Notes: generated from the sequence alone by a model not told the origin. A stretch of 64,000 nucleotides of DNA from Camarhynchus parvulus (GCF_901933205.1 NC_044601.1:45791376-45855375); one strand, 5' to 3'. Counted from the first letter of the stretch, positions 12,801 to 24,520 are shown. Translations and numbers: made by a program.

Positions 12801-15800
12801 AACTGGGGTTGTTCAGCCTGGAGAAGAGAAGACTCTGGGGTGACCTAATTGTGGCCTTTCAGCACCTGAAAGGAGCCTACAGCAGAGCAGGAGAGCAGCT
12901 TTATGAAAGGTCATATAGTGAGTGATAGGATAACGAGCAGTGGCCTTAAGCCACAGGAGGGTAGATTTAGACTGGGTATTAGGAAGAAATGTTTTACTGT
13001 GAGGGTAGTGAGGCTCTGGGACAGGTTGCTCAAAGAAGGCGTGAATGCCCCATCCCTGAAAGGGGATGTTCAAACTGAAGTTGTGAATGCCGCACCCCAT
13101 GTTCATGCCAGGCTGGATGGAGTCCTGGTCTAGTGGAAGGTGTCTCTGCCCATGGCAAGGAGGGTTGAAACTAGATGGTCTTTAATGGTGCATTCCCACC
13201 AAAATCATTCTATGATTCTATTATTATTTTCATTTTTTAAGCAAGGGAAACTTGAGCAGAGAGACTACATTACTTGGGTACCCTTTGGGATGCTTGAAGA
13301 GCTCCACCACTCCTCAAAACATCTGCTTACAGAGTGGTCTTTTCCACACAGGCTGCTCATTTGGAGAGCACAACACACACTCAAACATGGGTGAAATTCT
13401 GAAAATTTTTTGAAAGAAAAGCCTTCCATTTTTGCTAACTCAAGCCTTCCATTTTGCTAACTCAAGTCCAGTCTAAGTAATCGTGCTAGAGAAGAAAAAA
13501 ATGCTGTCGAGTATATCAAGTTTCTTAGTTTTAAATAGAATTTGTAATTAATGAAGAGCTTATATTGCTAAAGCATGTAATTATTTCAGCTAGAGATTTT
13601 AACAGCCTGATCTCTTATGACTGCAGAAAAACACCAATTCAACTAGGCCTGCAAGGCTTATAAAGCCTACTAATACAATATTCTTCAAACAAACTATCTC
13701 CTCCCCTTTACTTCCCAAATCCCACAATCCTCAAATGTTCTACCTGTAGGTTTAACAGAATAGAACCCAATAGCCTCTCCTTTTTTCCACATGATCTTAG
13801 CATAATGGCTGCTACCATGACAGAGAAATGGGATCTCATTTCTTTCCATTTCTTGTGTTCGATAGATAATTCGATTTAGAACATAAAGAACAACTCTCTC
13901 TCCAACAGACTTCACCTGAGGGAACACAGAAAAAACATTTCAGAAGATTGGTCAGATTAGTTAATACCCATACATGAGAGACCTTATTTAACACAGCTGC
14001 AGACAGATTTCAAGGGAAAGCTGTAAGTGCTAGAGCAGGGTGACTCTCTGAGGTTTGTTGTAAGGCAAGAAGATGCTCAGAAGTTGCAATAGGTTAAATA
14101 CAAATCACAGCCACAGAGGACATTTCATGTCTTCAATGTCACTCCCAATCCAATGTGAAAAATCTGTGAGAAGAGCAGTGGAGTAAGAATATTATGATCT
14201 AACTCAAACCTATACTTGTACTTAAACATTTACCAAACACAACAGCAGTACATCAGCCTCAGAACTCCCGGGCTAGCAGGTAACTGAAGTCTTACAAAGG
14301 AGAAATGATGAGCCTCATTGTGGCAGGACTTTTGCACACTCAATCACTCCTGATAGAGTGGCAGGCAACAGGACATGAAGCAGTGAAAAAACTTGTTACA
14401 ACAGTTTCTGTGGCATGAAATAAGGAATTAAATATCCTTTTATCTATCCTACAGGGTTCCTTTTGTATATGAAATATGAGTTCACCACTATTCTACTTAT
14501 TGTGAAGGAAGGAGGAACCATGATCTATTCCAATGCTTAGTCTCAGCTAGCTCCCTTGTAAAAGACTCGGCTTTCCTGATTTTCCTACCATTAAGAATTA
14601 TGTAGAAATCCAGGCTACATGCCAAACTCTCAAAAGAAAATTTTAAAAATCACAAAAATCAAAGACAAATGCCCAGATTCCATGAGTAGATAAAAATTAC
14701 ACTCCTGGAAAAACACAGATTTCCAGTTTTAGAAAACTCCATGCTACACAGAGTTAAATAATGGTAACAGAGGTCAATGATGGGCAATAAAGTAGACACC
14801 AGGCAACTTACTTTTCCAGACTTCATGTATTGCCACTGCAAGCCTCCAGCTCCAACTTGCTTCTGTCAATACATTCCTGGCAGTATTTTTGGTTTACTAG
14901 TCTCCTGATAAGATCAATAGGTACTGCTATGGTACAATGCACTATTCTACCAAGATGTTTCAACACAAGCAGATCACAATATTCTAAAGAACAAAGAAAA
15001 TAGATGGTAACACAGCTAACATCTAAGCAGTCTACATATGAAGCTGCTCTACAAAGGTCATTCTTGCTTAAGACTCTATCTTCACATTGAGGTTCCTTTC
15101 ACCCTTGTACCTATTCCTCTATTCCCTTGCAACAGCCCTCTCATTTCCAAATTAAATTAAAATATGTAATATCTTGCACACTATCTATTTGCCATTATCT
15201 TGGAGTATAGGATTAATTGCTAGGTGAATGTTGGAGTGCTTTACCTGATGAAGCCCCTGTCTAGCAGGGACAGATGTTCTCACAATGTCATCAATTGACC
15301 ACCATTGGTCAGCAAGATACAGGGCTACAGCTTGAAAGAAACAAGGGAAATACAAAGTTAGTGATTCTTACCATTCCAAAAGAAACATATTCATTAAAGT
15401 TGCTAAATACCCAGGAATAACATTATAGTAATCACATCAGGCATTTTCTAGATGGCACTATATTAATGTAGCTCCTACTACCCTAGCACAACCAGTGGGG
15501 CACTGTACGTTCCACCCATATAAATGCTCCCTAGTCCAAAACCTTTCTTGGTAACTGAGACTAATAAACACTAGCGGGGGGTTGCCTGTTTGTTTGGGTT
15601 TGGGGTTTTTTTTGTGATACGGTATACAGGAACTATTTTTCAGACATAAGCACTACCCTTCAACACTGTGCTCTAACATCTACTTCCACTAAAAACTGCC
15701 TGTCAAGGTAAGTCTCACTCATACATGCATTTTACTACTGGGTGGCTAATAGATATTAATATTGAAACTGTGCAAGTTTTAGGGAGTTAGATGAATGTAA

Positions 15801-18114
15801 AAGTCTGATAGCCATTTGAGCAGCAGTTAGGAAGAGTATGATATATAGGCATTTGTGGCATACTAGGCAATCATATACATGGCATTAAATTGAAGAAGGA
15901 AATGTGGAGAGTTGGAAGGGGAGGAAGAAGGGAGGAAGAATGGGAGGAGAAAACCACAAAGACCATCATCTCAGCCAGAGCTATGCTAGGACTTCAAGCT
16001 AAAGACAAATTTACACGTCTCTGATCAATCACTATTAATAAAGAGCATTTAAATTCATGTTCAAATTGATGGATTCTAAGAATGTTCAATTAATACCTTT
16101 TGGAGAGGTGAAGCATACATAAAAAGATCAAGAGATACCTGTTGTACTATGGTCCAGACAAGCACCAAATTATTTTGTTACTTATCATTTTAATTCAATG
16201 GGTCCAGTTCTGATCTGATTAGTGTGCCAAGTTCTAGCACTTGTGTGTATAAATATACAACAAAAAATAATAGTATGTGAACAAAAAGATGGGGAACAAC
16301 AAATGTACCATGGAAAAGTTATGGGTTACAGTAGCATGAAATGAGAACGGGCCTGGGTACATGCATTTTCCACCAAAAAAAAAAAAGAGGCAACACAGAG
16401 ATAAAAAACTTAAAATGAAACCTGTGAGTGAGTCCCATGGTGCAAACAGTGCAAGGACTTTGTTTGTCTGCTCTTCACCACAAAGAGGAACAAAGCCCAC
16501 AGATGTCAAGGTAATAGGAACCTGCAAGAAGAATGTACAATAATTCAGTAGACTTTTGCCAAAACAACAGTAGTAAACTATAGTTCATAAAGGTAAAAAA
16601 GAAGGATATTAAAAATCAAGTCCTTAACAGCTAGCTGTAAAAGACAAGCCTTTCTTTCAGTCCTTTCTTTAGACACATTTCCACATCTCCCTAAAGACAA
16701 ACTGCATCTAAAGAGCTCTGACTCTCAAGCTGTGGCAGAGTTAGCTACAGTAATTTGTACAGCTCTTTGCTGCTGACAGTTTGCATTTGTGTGCACAACT
16801 GAAGTAAGGTGTGCAAGGGGCCAGCATTATGTTCCCTTCAACAGTCCCAACTGCGCAAGTTGTCAAAGCCAACAGAAGAATGAGGCAGTCAGTCAGGCAC
16901 TGAAACAAGCTGGCACAGCAAAACTGTGTTTGTTAACAAGTTCTAATGTGCTACAGTGGGAAGGCAAATTCAAAAGGGTTTTGTTTCCAGAAGTTACACA
17001 CATGTTAGAAATTCTGAAGTTGCCTACTTGAAATTCCCCCTCAGAAAGAAATATGGGAAGGGTCAAAAAATCTTCTTTTAAGGAATCAAGTAACTTTGTG
17101 GAAATGCATTTTGATATTTAAATTCACATGCTTCTATTATTAAAATAATGTATACAAAACTTGACAGACATGAATGGTGTGGTAGACAGACTTGCTTAAC
17201 AAATTTAAGAAGATTATGACGTGCCATTGTCACAAATGAGGACATTAATACAAGCAACCATTTAGGCATACAGCACTTGCATAAATGTAGGAAAGTAGTC
17301 AAGACTCTGATTCTGCCAAGGAATCTGTGGCACTGACCTTTAGATCCCACAGAAAATTCTCTCAGCTCACTTACTTTTCATTAAAACTATACACACTGCT
17401 GGTTTTATTGGTACTATTTCTAATACCAGCATTTGTCTGGACAGAACCAACACTGACCAACTCATCACAAGGGAGAAGTGTTTAAAACACAAAAGTGGCA
17501 CATCTATTCTCTACTAGAGATCAGTAACAGCACAGACTATTTCAGATAAGGAAGAAAGAACCACTTTCGAAATGAGTGAAGTTACTAATCAAAACTTGAA
17601 CCCAAACATAAAGAACACTGAAGGACTGAGATAAAAAAAGAGCCAGTTAGCTTAAGTAAATCATGAACCCCTTAGTGATGACAGGTTTTTGAGAGTGTAT
17701 GAGGTTTGATCCATCAGTTGAAAATTCAAGGTTATAGTCAGGTTGGGGTTTTTTAGGTTTTTTTAAATTGCTCATTATATACAGATCCACTACCTAGAAG
17801 CAGCACATAGTAACCGAAACTCAGATTTAAACCCAGTTACACAGTGAAAAAAATTTGAATTTGGAAAATATGATAGCTTTGGTAAAATCGTTCTGAAATT
17901 CAATAGGACTGGATATATTAAATCTTAGATCTATAAGGATATTAAGAACACCAGTACTACAGTATTTGCTGGTTTTTACCTTGCGGTGGTCTGGCAGAGA
18001 AAAGAACTCAGGAGCATTTGGATTCCCCCACCGAAGGTCAAAGAGGTAGTCCTCTGCTGAGTTCTCCAAGTCCTCATGACTGTAATTGTTCAATATATCC
18101 ACAGGGAATGACAT
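343..18114 (-). CDS. FAM169A: FAM169A (SLAP75), complete spliced coding region, 12 coding exons
   Basis: Nuclear soluble lamin-associated protein of the FAM169 family; biochemical role poorly known. The coding sequence joins 17980-18114, 16422-16521, 15245-15330, 13744-13915, 11728-11907, 10158-10289, 8087-8178, 5462-5516, 4988-5126, 2720-2885, 1639-1845 and 343-876 (minus strand): 1,998 nt, 665 residues, close to the roughly 670 I recall for the human protein. Recognition rests on the N-terminal 'MSFPVDILNNYSHEDLENSA', the core 'GERVVLYVLNRIIYR' and 'ERNEIPFLCH', and the C-terminal 'VPVVDRRNLRRKAKGYKG'. Residues 1 to about 260 form the conserved domain, with a GNAT-like R-x-x-G-x-x-x-G stretch near residue 190 (acetyltransferase relation is inference). 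Residues 270-640 are acidic, Ser/Glu-rich and probably disordered; the basic tail looks like a nuclear localisation signal. All junctions keep phase and no internal stop was seen. Confidence 0.95.
877..1638 (-). other. FAM169A intron 12
   Basis: 762 bases of AT-rich sequence with canonical GT-AG ends. No repeat or second gene recognised. Confidence 0.85.
1639..1845 (-). CDS. FAM169A: FAM169A exon 12: residues 420-488
   Basis: Acceptor is a long T tract then AG|GAAATGCC; donor GAGAAG|GTGAGA. Exactly 69 codons, phase 0 at both ends, so skipping it would keep frame. Encodes EMPSEPLNGEVAEETGKTSL and the proline-containing 'PAKPPEDTES'. Confidence 0.9.
1846..2719 (-). other. FAM169A intron 11
   Basis: 874 bases, GT-AG, with an A-rich tract (plus strand) forming the polypyrimidine tract next to exon 12. 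Nothing else recognised. Confidence 0.85.
2720..2885 (-). CDS. FAM169A: FAM169A exon 11: residues 364-419, acidic linker
   Basis: Acceptor ACCTACAG|GCCAGAA; donor GATGGAG|GTGAGC. One base finishes the Arg codon, then 55 codons. Encodes PELLAHASESSEDLAEVPKV and a Glu/Asp-rich run. An open frame on the opposite strand over the same bases is a shadow. Confidence 0.87.
2886..4987 (-). other. FAM169A intron 10
   Basis: About 2.1 kb, GT-AG, unique-looking AT-rich sequence. No recognisable mobile element or open frame of interest. Confidence 0.8.
4988..5126 (-). CDS. FAM169A: FAM169A exon 10: residues 318-364
   Basis: Acceptor TTCTCCTAAG|ACCCT, donor AAGCAG|GTACCA. Encodes 'WTRSSHLKRQRLNKNRQ' (a basic patch corresponding to the TRSGNLKRPK region I recall in mammals) and an acidic Gln/Glu stretch. 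Two bases, 45 codons, two bases. Confidence 0.87.
5127..5461 (-). other. FAM169A intron 9
   Basis: 335 bases, GT-AG, nothing recognised inside. Confidence 0.85.
5462..5516 (-). CDS. FAM169A: FAM169A exon 9: residues 300-318
   Basis: A 55-nt exon: acceptor TTCCACAG|GCCGAC, donor TCTGAAG|GTAAAA. Encodes ADSQKGKESTDVHASTSE; the ASTSE end matches the family. 18 codons plus one base. Confidence 0.85.
6430..7019 (+). mobile_element. Solo LTR of an avian endogenous retrovirus
   Basis: A 590-bp block beginning TGTGGCAGTTA and ending ACCAAGACA. It contains a promoter-like GC-richer half with short repeated 'TTCCACTGGAT' motifs and an AATAAA at 6868-6873, followed by a block ending in GGAGGCTCCTGCC...ACACCTATC that I recognise from songbird LTRs. 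The TG...CA ends and internal polyadenylation signal are typical of an LTR. No internal viral region adjoins it, so it is a solo LTR. No clear target duplication remains, suggesting age. It lies antisense to FAM169A. Family assignment is from memory. Confidence 0.72.
7813..7915 (+). repeat. A-rich low-complexity tract (ACAAA/ACCAAA)n
   Basis: Irregular repeats of CAAAA, CCAAA and polyA. It gives two spurious lysine-rich open frames. Confidence 0.85.
8087..8178 (-). CDS. FAM169A: FAM169A exon 8: residues 269-299, tandem acceptor
   Basis: Acceptor is CTTCACAG|CAG|AGACC: two AGs three bases apart (8178 or 8175 as first exon base on the minus strand). Both are in frame; using the second drops one Ala. 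Donor ACTGAG|GTAGAA is chosen over the nearby GCAG|GTGGAC because the latter shifts exon 9 into an early stop. Encodes a poorly conserved linker rich in Glu, Ser and Lys. Confidence 0.85.
8179..10157 (-). other. FAM169A intron 7, mostly a retroelement
   Basis: 1,979 bases, GT-AG. About 1.77 kb of it is an LTR element (8242-10012), leaving 63 bases next to exon 8 and 145 bases next to exon 7 as original intron. Confidence 0.8.
8242..10012 (+). mobile_element. Internally deleted LTR retroelement (ERV) filling intron 7
   Basis: Two blocks of the same LTR family lie in the same orientation. A 5' LTR fragment (8242 to about 8527) starts TGTCCTGCTTTCAGGTGGGA. A fuller 3' LTR (about 9457-10012) ends GGTGGGGTTAAAATATGACA. 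They share the 'AGGACTT' and 'GTGCACAAGAAG' type segments. Between them is about 930 bp without a long open frame, with an A/G-rich tract just before the 3' LTR like a polypurine tract. The family is one I recall as widespread in birds, probably ERVL class. It is degenerate, and the 5' LTR lacks its R/U5 part. No full viral gene is present. Confidence 0.7.
10158..10289 (-). CDS. FAM169A: FAM169A exon 7: residues 225-269 (shared last codon)
   Basis: Acceptor TTTGCTCAG|CTTGTAAG; donor ATTGCAG|GTATGG. Encodes 'CKQYLEKYPGDKNLLWQVEG' followed by a more divergent stretch (GGDWFQRKSIMSIVHENENL). Two bases, 43 codons and one base. Confidence 0.92.
10290..11727 (-). other. FAM169A intron 6 (GC-AG)
   Basis: 1,438 bases, starting GC and ending AG on the gene strand. 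A 93-codon open frame on the other strand (11242-11523) has no recognisable product and is treated as chance. Confidence 0.85.
11722..11727 (-). promoter_or_regulatory. FAM169A: Non-canonical GC 5' splice site of FAM169A intron 6
   Basis: The minus strand reads ACAG|GCAAGC. GC-AG introns are roughly 1% of vertebrate introns and usually have good exon-side consensus, as here (ACAG). Phase continuity with exon 7 leaves no GT alternative. Confidence 0.88.
11728..11907 (-). CDS. FAM169A: FAM169A exon 6: residues 165-225, followed by a GC donor
   Basis: Acceptor GACTATTTCAG|GAAGTG. Encodes 'LPVLDTMFVRKKHRGKDSG' then 'LEDFVDSFTEESLGLRYPLS' and ends in FMYT. The exon boundary is fixed by the next exon, which must continue ACA G|CT TGT (T-A-C-K-Q-Y). 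The intron therefore starts GCAAGC, and no GT is present at a frame-compatible site nearby. The R-K-K-H-R-G-K-D-S-G segment resembles the acyl-CoA loop of GNAT enzymes; as I recall it, the human residue at the Ser is Phe. Confidence 0.93.
11908..13743 (-). other. FAM169A intron 5
   Basis: 1,836 bases, GT-AG, containing a CR1 tail (12766-13220); the remainder is AT-rich and unremarkable, with a near-duplicate 'AGCCTTCCATTTT' pair around 13,421-13,460. Confidence 0.85.
12766..13220 (+). mobile_element. CR1 LINE, 5'-truncated 3' end
   Basis: Shows the CR1 tail signatures: GTTCAGCCTGGAGAAGAGAAG, GGTAGATTTAGACTGGGTATT, and an end in ATTCTATGATTCT. About 450 bp, diverged, no coding capacity. Antisense to FAM169A. 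Confidence 0.9.
13744..13915 (-). CDS. FAM169A: FAM169A exon 5: residues 108-165 (shared last codon)
   Basis: Acceptor TTCCCTCAG|GTGAAG; donor CCTACAG|GTAGAA. Encodes 'VKSVGERVVLYVLNRIIYR', 'ERNEIPFLCH', and 'WKKGEAIGFYSVKPT', the most strongly recognisable stretch of the family. 57 codons plus one base. Confidence 0.95.
13916..15244 (-). other. FAM169A intron 4
   Basis: 1,329 bases, GT-AG, no repeat or gene recognised. Confidence 0.85.
15245..15330 (-). CDS. FAM169A: FAM169A exon 4: residues 79-107
   Basis: Acceptor TTTCTTTCAAG|CTGTAG; donor CATCAG|GTAAAG. Encodes 'VALYLADQWWSIDDIVRTSV', the conserved Trp-Trp segment. Two leading bases plus 28 codons; ends in phase 0. Confidence 0.93.
15331..16421 (-). 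other. FAM169A intron 3
   Basis: 1,091 bases, GT-AG. Contains a short purine-rich GGAGGAAG stretch near 15,915-15,950; nothing else recognised. Confidence 0.85.
16422..16521 (-). CDS. FAM169A: FAM169A exon 3: residues 46-79 (shared last codon)
   Basis: Acceptor CTTCTTGCAG|GTTCC; donor CTCACAG|GTTTCA. Encodes VPITLTSVGFVPLCGEEQ and 'KVLALFAPWDSLT', clear FAM169A core sequence. 33 codons plus one base, completed by CT of exon 4 to give Ala. Confidence 0.93.
16522..17979 (-). other. FAM169A intron 2
   Basis: 1,458 bases, GT-AG, unique-looking sequence. Confidence 0.85.
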
Positions 18115-18117
18115 GCT
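17980..18117 (-). CDS. FAM169A: FAM169A exon 2: start codon and residues 1-45
   Basis: Acceptor TTTCTCAAG precedes AGC then the ATG at 18112-18114, so only three 5' UTR bases lie in this exon. The start is chosen because the protein begins MSFPVDIL, matching the family N-terminus. Donor is CGCAAG|GTAAAA, phase 0. Encodes the conserved 'SAEDYLFDLRWGNPNAPEFF' segment. Confidence 0.93.
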
Positions 18118-21100
18118 CTTGAGAAATAAAGCAAGACTATTAATGTGGGTACTTTGAGACATACAACGTAGATGAAAATAAGACTGTTGAACAACCACAC
18201 TCTCCTGTTGAACACCCACACTCTGCTGTTGACTCTACATCCATGACAGAAAAGAGAAATGCTCCAGCATTTACAATTAATTAGGATGGTGACCAATAAC
18301 ACCCAGTCTGTAAAAAAATCAAATCTGTGCTCATAAGCAGAAAAGAATGCGATTAGCCTATAGATCCCCCTAGACCTCAGTTGTGGCAGATTTCCAACAT
18401 ACAAGCCCCATGTTTGCTGCACAAGTACATGCTGCTTTGAGGTGGCAGACTTGGTTCTATCTCCCTCCCAGATGATGTTTATGATGTCACCGGTCACGTT
18501 ATAACTAGGTGGTAAAAAAAAGTAAACCACCAGATGATAACAAGATGGAGTTAATTTGAGATGTTGCATTTAAATCCATGAAGAAACCAAAACATTGCTT
18601 AGGATTTTTCTCATCAACCGGCCAGTTTGTGTTCTTAACAGATGGTTGTTTCCAAAAGCATTTCAGCTGTGAACAGAAACTTACACAAGCTCATTAAAAA
18701 CAAGAGCCCACAACAGACTAAAGAGAGACACTTTAAGGAGGTGACGAGATAAGACTATAACACTGAAGCCAAACCATAGTGGCAATAACTACTTAAAAGC
18801 TCTTAGATTCAAATTTTCCTTGTCAAAACAGTGTGAAATTAAAATGAGCAAGAGCTCCTGGAATCCACTGTGTGGTCTTCAGGTAAGGTTCTTCCAGGTC
18901 TATAAAACTATACACAGAAAGATACCCCACAGCTGTTTTAAAGATATGACTCATACTCTCAGAAGCATGAAAAAACACAAAAACAAGTTCATGAGAACCT
19001 ACTCCAGTGTTCTGGAGGAACACAGGTTCTTACTCTGTCTTTCTCAGCTCCCATGAGCCCATCACACAAGTTTCTGAACACAAAAGTTTTCATACAAGCT
19101 TTATGATTCCTAGTCTTCACTATGGAGGCTTATTTTTCAATTTCATTTTAAATTTTAGTGTGCAATGATTTTTTTTTCCTCTTTACCTTCAGTCCCCCTA
19201 TTTTATCCACAATTCATTATTCTACTGACACAGGTAAATCAAGGGTGAAAAAACATCTTATTCTGACTCAATCAGTAGAAATTAAAAGTCTACATTTTGA
19301 AGGCTTTTAAACAGCAAGAATATGCTACTACTAAGTTGATTGGAGAGAAGAGGCTGCTCCTTCTACAGAAGAGATTCTTTTTCTCCCGTGTTAAAATGGA
19401 ACTTGGACATGACTTCATTGGCATCTCCAACTGTTGCTCTTAACACTGTTGCTGATGAAAACACTAATGTTTTCCATGAATGCTATTGTTCAGATATAGA
19501 CGTGCATTCCTCAGAGTCATTTCCTTTCCAATTCAGGTAATTCCTTCCCCTCAACTGTTATTTGCATTTTCTCCTGCCTTCCTCTCCAGTCTCTCACATT
19601 CCTTCTACTATTGCCCACTGACCCTATCAGATACTTTGCTGAATCTTATAATTCTCCACCTGTTTCTTCCCACGTTTCAGGGCTGCCCTTGTCATTGCTA
19701 ACAATCAACTCCTTTGGCTCCTCCTGTTTGCAAGCAAACTGATTTGCAGAGCCAAAGGTGAGGTGTGCATGCTTTTGAGTGCAGCAGCAATGCACAGCAG
19801 ACGGAGGGGCTGCTGTCAGGGGTGAAATTCACCCACCACCAGCCTTCTTATCTCTAGCAGATATAGCTTGCCTGCAGATATGACAGTTCTCAAACAGACC
19901 AGCAATACTGCACAGACTGTGGTGATAAGCATGTTGCAAGACAAAACAAGGAGGAGTGTAAGGTCACATGACACTACTTTTACAAGAGGATGAGGCTTTG
20001 CCACCATGTTAACTGCAACAAGCAAGGTAAATTCAGCTGTGAACGAATACAGGTATGTGAAAAACACAAATTTAATTTTCTGTATGCTGGCAGAAAGGGT
20101 AACCCCCCTCTATTACTAAACAAATACCTATGTGCTTAGATAACTCTGCTATTAACAAAGAAATTGAGCTGAGTTTCCATTATTCCATGGCAAAGAGAAA
20201 AACAAACCAGAAGCCATAACTTTAAGCCTCTAGGTAATAATTCCTGAGATTTTTTTTTAATAAAAAAATGAAGGAAGAAAGCAGAAAACATGCAATAAGA
20301 AATTCAATAGATTATCTGAGTTCCAACCACTACATCACTACGAAAATAAAAGCAGCAACCATATCTTTGCTTAAAAGCAAAAAAGGCTAACTACTGCATT
20401 CATTAAACTACCCTCAAAATCACTCACAGATCTCTTTTCTGTTTGCTATTTGGGCTATCTAATTTTTCATGGCATACTTAGATTTTGTTTGCTCTCAACT
20501 CCCAGTAGTCACTTTTGACTTTTCCTTTGCAGCATTTACAGAGAACATGTTATGCAAAAGAAAGCAATACAGAGAAATTTTCAAGACTGAACTAAGGAAA
20601 ACCTACTCAGCACCCCTTCTAAATAAACATTAATCTTTTTTACCATGCAGCAGATTAGATATGTAAAGTCACAAACTCTCATACACTTGTGTGATGTATT
20701 TTGTCTCTGCGCTGAAGAGGTTGGAAATAGTTCACATTTAAGTTCACTACATCCCTGAAGAAATCAGTAACTGTTCACAAAGTTATCAAGTTATAATAAA
20801 AGCATTAAACAAATGATGAAAGAAGAATGTTCCATGCTAGTCTACAGCAGAGCATAAGGAAGCAGATCACAATACAAAATGCAAGCATCTCAAATTTGAA
20901 ATGCAAAATAACCTACCAAAGATAAATGAAATGTCTTCCAACAGTAATGAATTAATATTAGTCCCTCATTAAAACACAGTTGGTTTGACAGTATGTATGT
21001 TGAACAAAGTAAAAATACAGATGGCTCCATATCTAGCCAGTCTCAAGTAAAACAGGAAAGAGAAAAAGGACTGGAGAAAACCACTTTTCAGGTTTTTTTG

Positions 21101-24100
21101 ACTACAGCATTAACACATTTTTATTGCAGAGGCAGCAGGAACAGCACAGGTCTCTACCATGCAGTTCCTCATGTCCCTTTTTGTTGCTCTAGACCTCTAT
21201 GCACTGCACAACTGTAAAACTGTCAGGTCAGATCTTTGTCATACATTGCACGACCACGCTCTGCTCATGGGGTGCCATTCCAATTGGTTAGCACACAGTC
21301 AGGCTGACTGAGCACATGCAGTGTAGCCCTGGGCAACCAAACTCATCATGAGTACATAATATGATTTTATGTACATTTGTCCATAAAAGCATATTAGGAG
21401 AGTGTGTTTGGAGGGGAAGGAGGAAAATTAATTTTATTTTTTTAAATGAGACAAGAATTTCATTTTTCTAGTGAAAGAAAATAAATCTTACACTCCTCAA
21501 AAATGTATCATTTCACAAAATAATATTAATAGCTTTGTGTCATAAACTCACATGAATAATATTTGCTTTAATGTGGAATTGTATGACTTTCTCCCTTGTC
21601 AGCATTATGCAAGCTATTACACGAGGAATGGCACATCCTTTTTTAGGAACAGCTGCAGCACCAGAGGGTGACAGATCAATTAATGGAATGCCAACAAAAA
21701 ACACCTTTAACAGGATGAGTGAACACATTCCTGTGCAACACAGGCACTTTATTCACAAAATCTTTATTACTATTAGCACTAAGGTTAAGAAAAGCCGTGG
21801 AATAAGTGAGCAACATTGGAAATTAATTATAAATTATATCTACAACTCCTATTTCATCTCAGAGTGCATGAGAGGTGCACAGTACACACAGCTTCCAGCT
21901 TACATGTGGATTTGAGCAGGAATCAAGAGATCTATTCATCCACTTGCAGTTCCTCAATAAAGAGTGACACAAAATTGCAGAAGGATAATAACCCAAAAGC
22001 TATGTTATTTCTTACACTATGTCAGAGGGCTTAAATACAGCTCAAAACTGGGTCTGTGTGCCTTTATCTCAGGGGAAGTGGAGTCTAACTGGTTAGGCTA
22101 ACAGATAAGGATTTAGAGAAATTTCCAGCTGTAGCACAGACTTAATGTGAACACAGACATGTTATGTGATCTGCCTGAACTCCTCTACAAAACACAAACA
22201 ATCATTACCTGAGAAGGACCAGCGTGAGAAATACTTTACCGAGATCATGAGATATTTGAACATTGTATCAAAAATTGACAAGTACCAGAAATAAAGTTAC
22301 TTACACTGCACAGCTTACCTGAACAACTCATTCTCCTTAAAAAAAATAAAATAATAATAATAAAAAAGAAATTATAAAAAAATAATCCAAGACCTTTTCA
22401 AGATAAGATAATAACTGGGACAAATAATCACACAGCTGAACAATCTTCAGGTTTAAATTTGTTTTTAATAATAAATAATTCCAATTTAAGTAGTTGTTTG
22501 GGGTTTTTTAAAATAGTGATTTGCAGTTTAGAGAACAGATGCCAGGGTGCTCAAGCCATGACCTGCAAAATTTCCTCCTAAACTAGGAAAACCAACTTGG
22601 ACCCAGCCTGCAGGATACAAATACAAGTCCAGTCCTGTGATGAAGCACCAGCTCACTCACACAAAAAGTAACCTGCAGTAACGTCTGACCCACGCTTTGA
22701 TTGATTTCAGTGAGTGCAGAAGCATTGGATGACCAAACCCCTCAACGAGTGACATGCATTTCCTATGAATCACACACCTTAAACCAAGCTCTGCTTTAAA
22801 AATACAATCTATGATCCTACCACAACTTCCCAGACTAGCTGTGAGCTACACCTGGGGTCACATCATGGGCAGAGACATAAAAACCAAACTAAACAGATAT
22901 ATTTGTCCACACATACACCAGTTCCAGAGAAAGCCAAGACAGGACTGCAGAAGTCCCAGGCAAGGCTCCAGGGCCAGACTGATGATGCACCAAAGCAGCA
23001 AAGACCTTGATCAGAGCAGCAGGAGCATCATTTCCATTTTGCTTTGTTTGTTTCCTACCTTGCAGCATCCAGTTGCTGGTCTGGTGAAAGCTGTGAAACT
23101 ACATAATGGTTGTAAGAAAATTTAAAATTTTTTAAAAGTAGTCTTTTCAGTCTTCTGGCTTCAACTACAAAACAAAACCATCACATCTGCTACTAGAATT
23201 GTTAAGCTGTCTTATCAGTTATTGCATTAACAGACAAATTACATGAATGTCTCTTTGTTTTACTACCAGCTGTTATATACACACAACATTTTCATTTTTT
23301 TTTCTTCTTTATTCAACAACAAATATTTTAAACTGAGTTAAGTTGTTTTTAAAGTATTTTTTTATTTCTATAAATAGAGTCTCTGAAATACTTATGTTTA
23401 AAAGTTCATAATTTTCTATTATAAAAATAAGTAAATTTTAAACCTCTGCTAAGATAATTAGTCATTTAAATATGTTTAAGAGAGTACATAGTTGGTTTAT
23501 CATGAGTCAACATAATTGAAATACATAGAGAAAACCTGTCTCATAATTACCTATGTAGACCACTATTGTAACAAAGCTTTTGAGTTTTATAAACATTCCC
23601 ATCTCTTAAAACTCTATTAATTTTAATCTGTAATGTTATGTACATTGGCTGTAGGAAAAGGAACACATTTTAGGGAAGAGGTGTTAAAATTTTAAACAAC
23701 AGAATTTTTATTAGGATTTCTTGAAAACTGCACCAGCTTGAAGGAGCAACAATAATACACTGATCTGCCACACTGAATAGACAACTCAAGTCTTTCTCAC
23801 TCAAATAACTACTTATTTAGAGGTAGCTTTTTTGGGGGTTGGACAACAAATCTTCAAACCATGATCAACATATTAGCACTAAGGCATATTTCCCTGCAGT
23901 ATAGCTTTTGTTCACATTTTTTGAGAATATAAGCTAATAAAGTTCTTGACAGCTCAGATAGATTTACACTGGTTTCTTTATTTTTTTTTCTTTAAAGACA
24001 AAGTAAGATTTTTTTGGTTTTTTGTTTGGTTTATAGTAACATAAACCCCAAACAGTATCTATTCATACCCAGCAAAATCACATATTGAAAGTCCTTAAGG

Positions 24101-24459
24101 AAACACACGGCAGTGTCTAGAAATTGCTGTCAACATCAACCAGGACCTCTGGATTAATATGCCAGCCACATTACCCATAATCTCCTTGAAGCAGCTTATG
24201 CAACTCTGGTTTTCTATCAGACACACAAATCAAAGCTGTTGATTTGAACGCAAAGAAACAAACAAAAACAGCAAATCCTTTCCATTCATCAATTAGCCAC
24301 ACAATGTAACTTACACGTATAGCACAGAATTATGAAATCTGCATACAGGATTCAATTTCCCAGCAAGAATTATGGTCAGAAGTTCTAAATGCTGGATTTG
24401 AGCACTTTCTTATCAGATGAAACATGAACAAGGACAGAAAGAGGAAGAGTCCTGCACAT

Positions 24460-24520
24460 TAAAAAAAAACAATCAAACAAAAAAACCACAAAACCAACAA
24501 AAAGCAAAGTAACAAAAAAT
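24460..24520 (+). repeat. A-rich low-complexity tract
   Basis: Irregular AAAC/CAAA repeats about 85 bp before the truncated 5' end of the CR1. Confidence 0.7.
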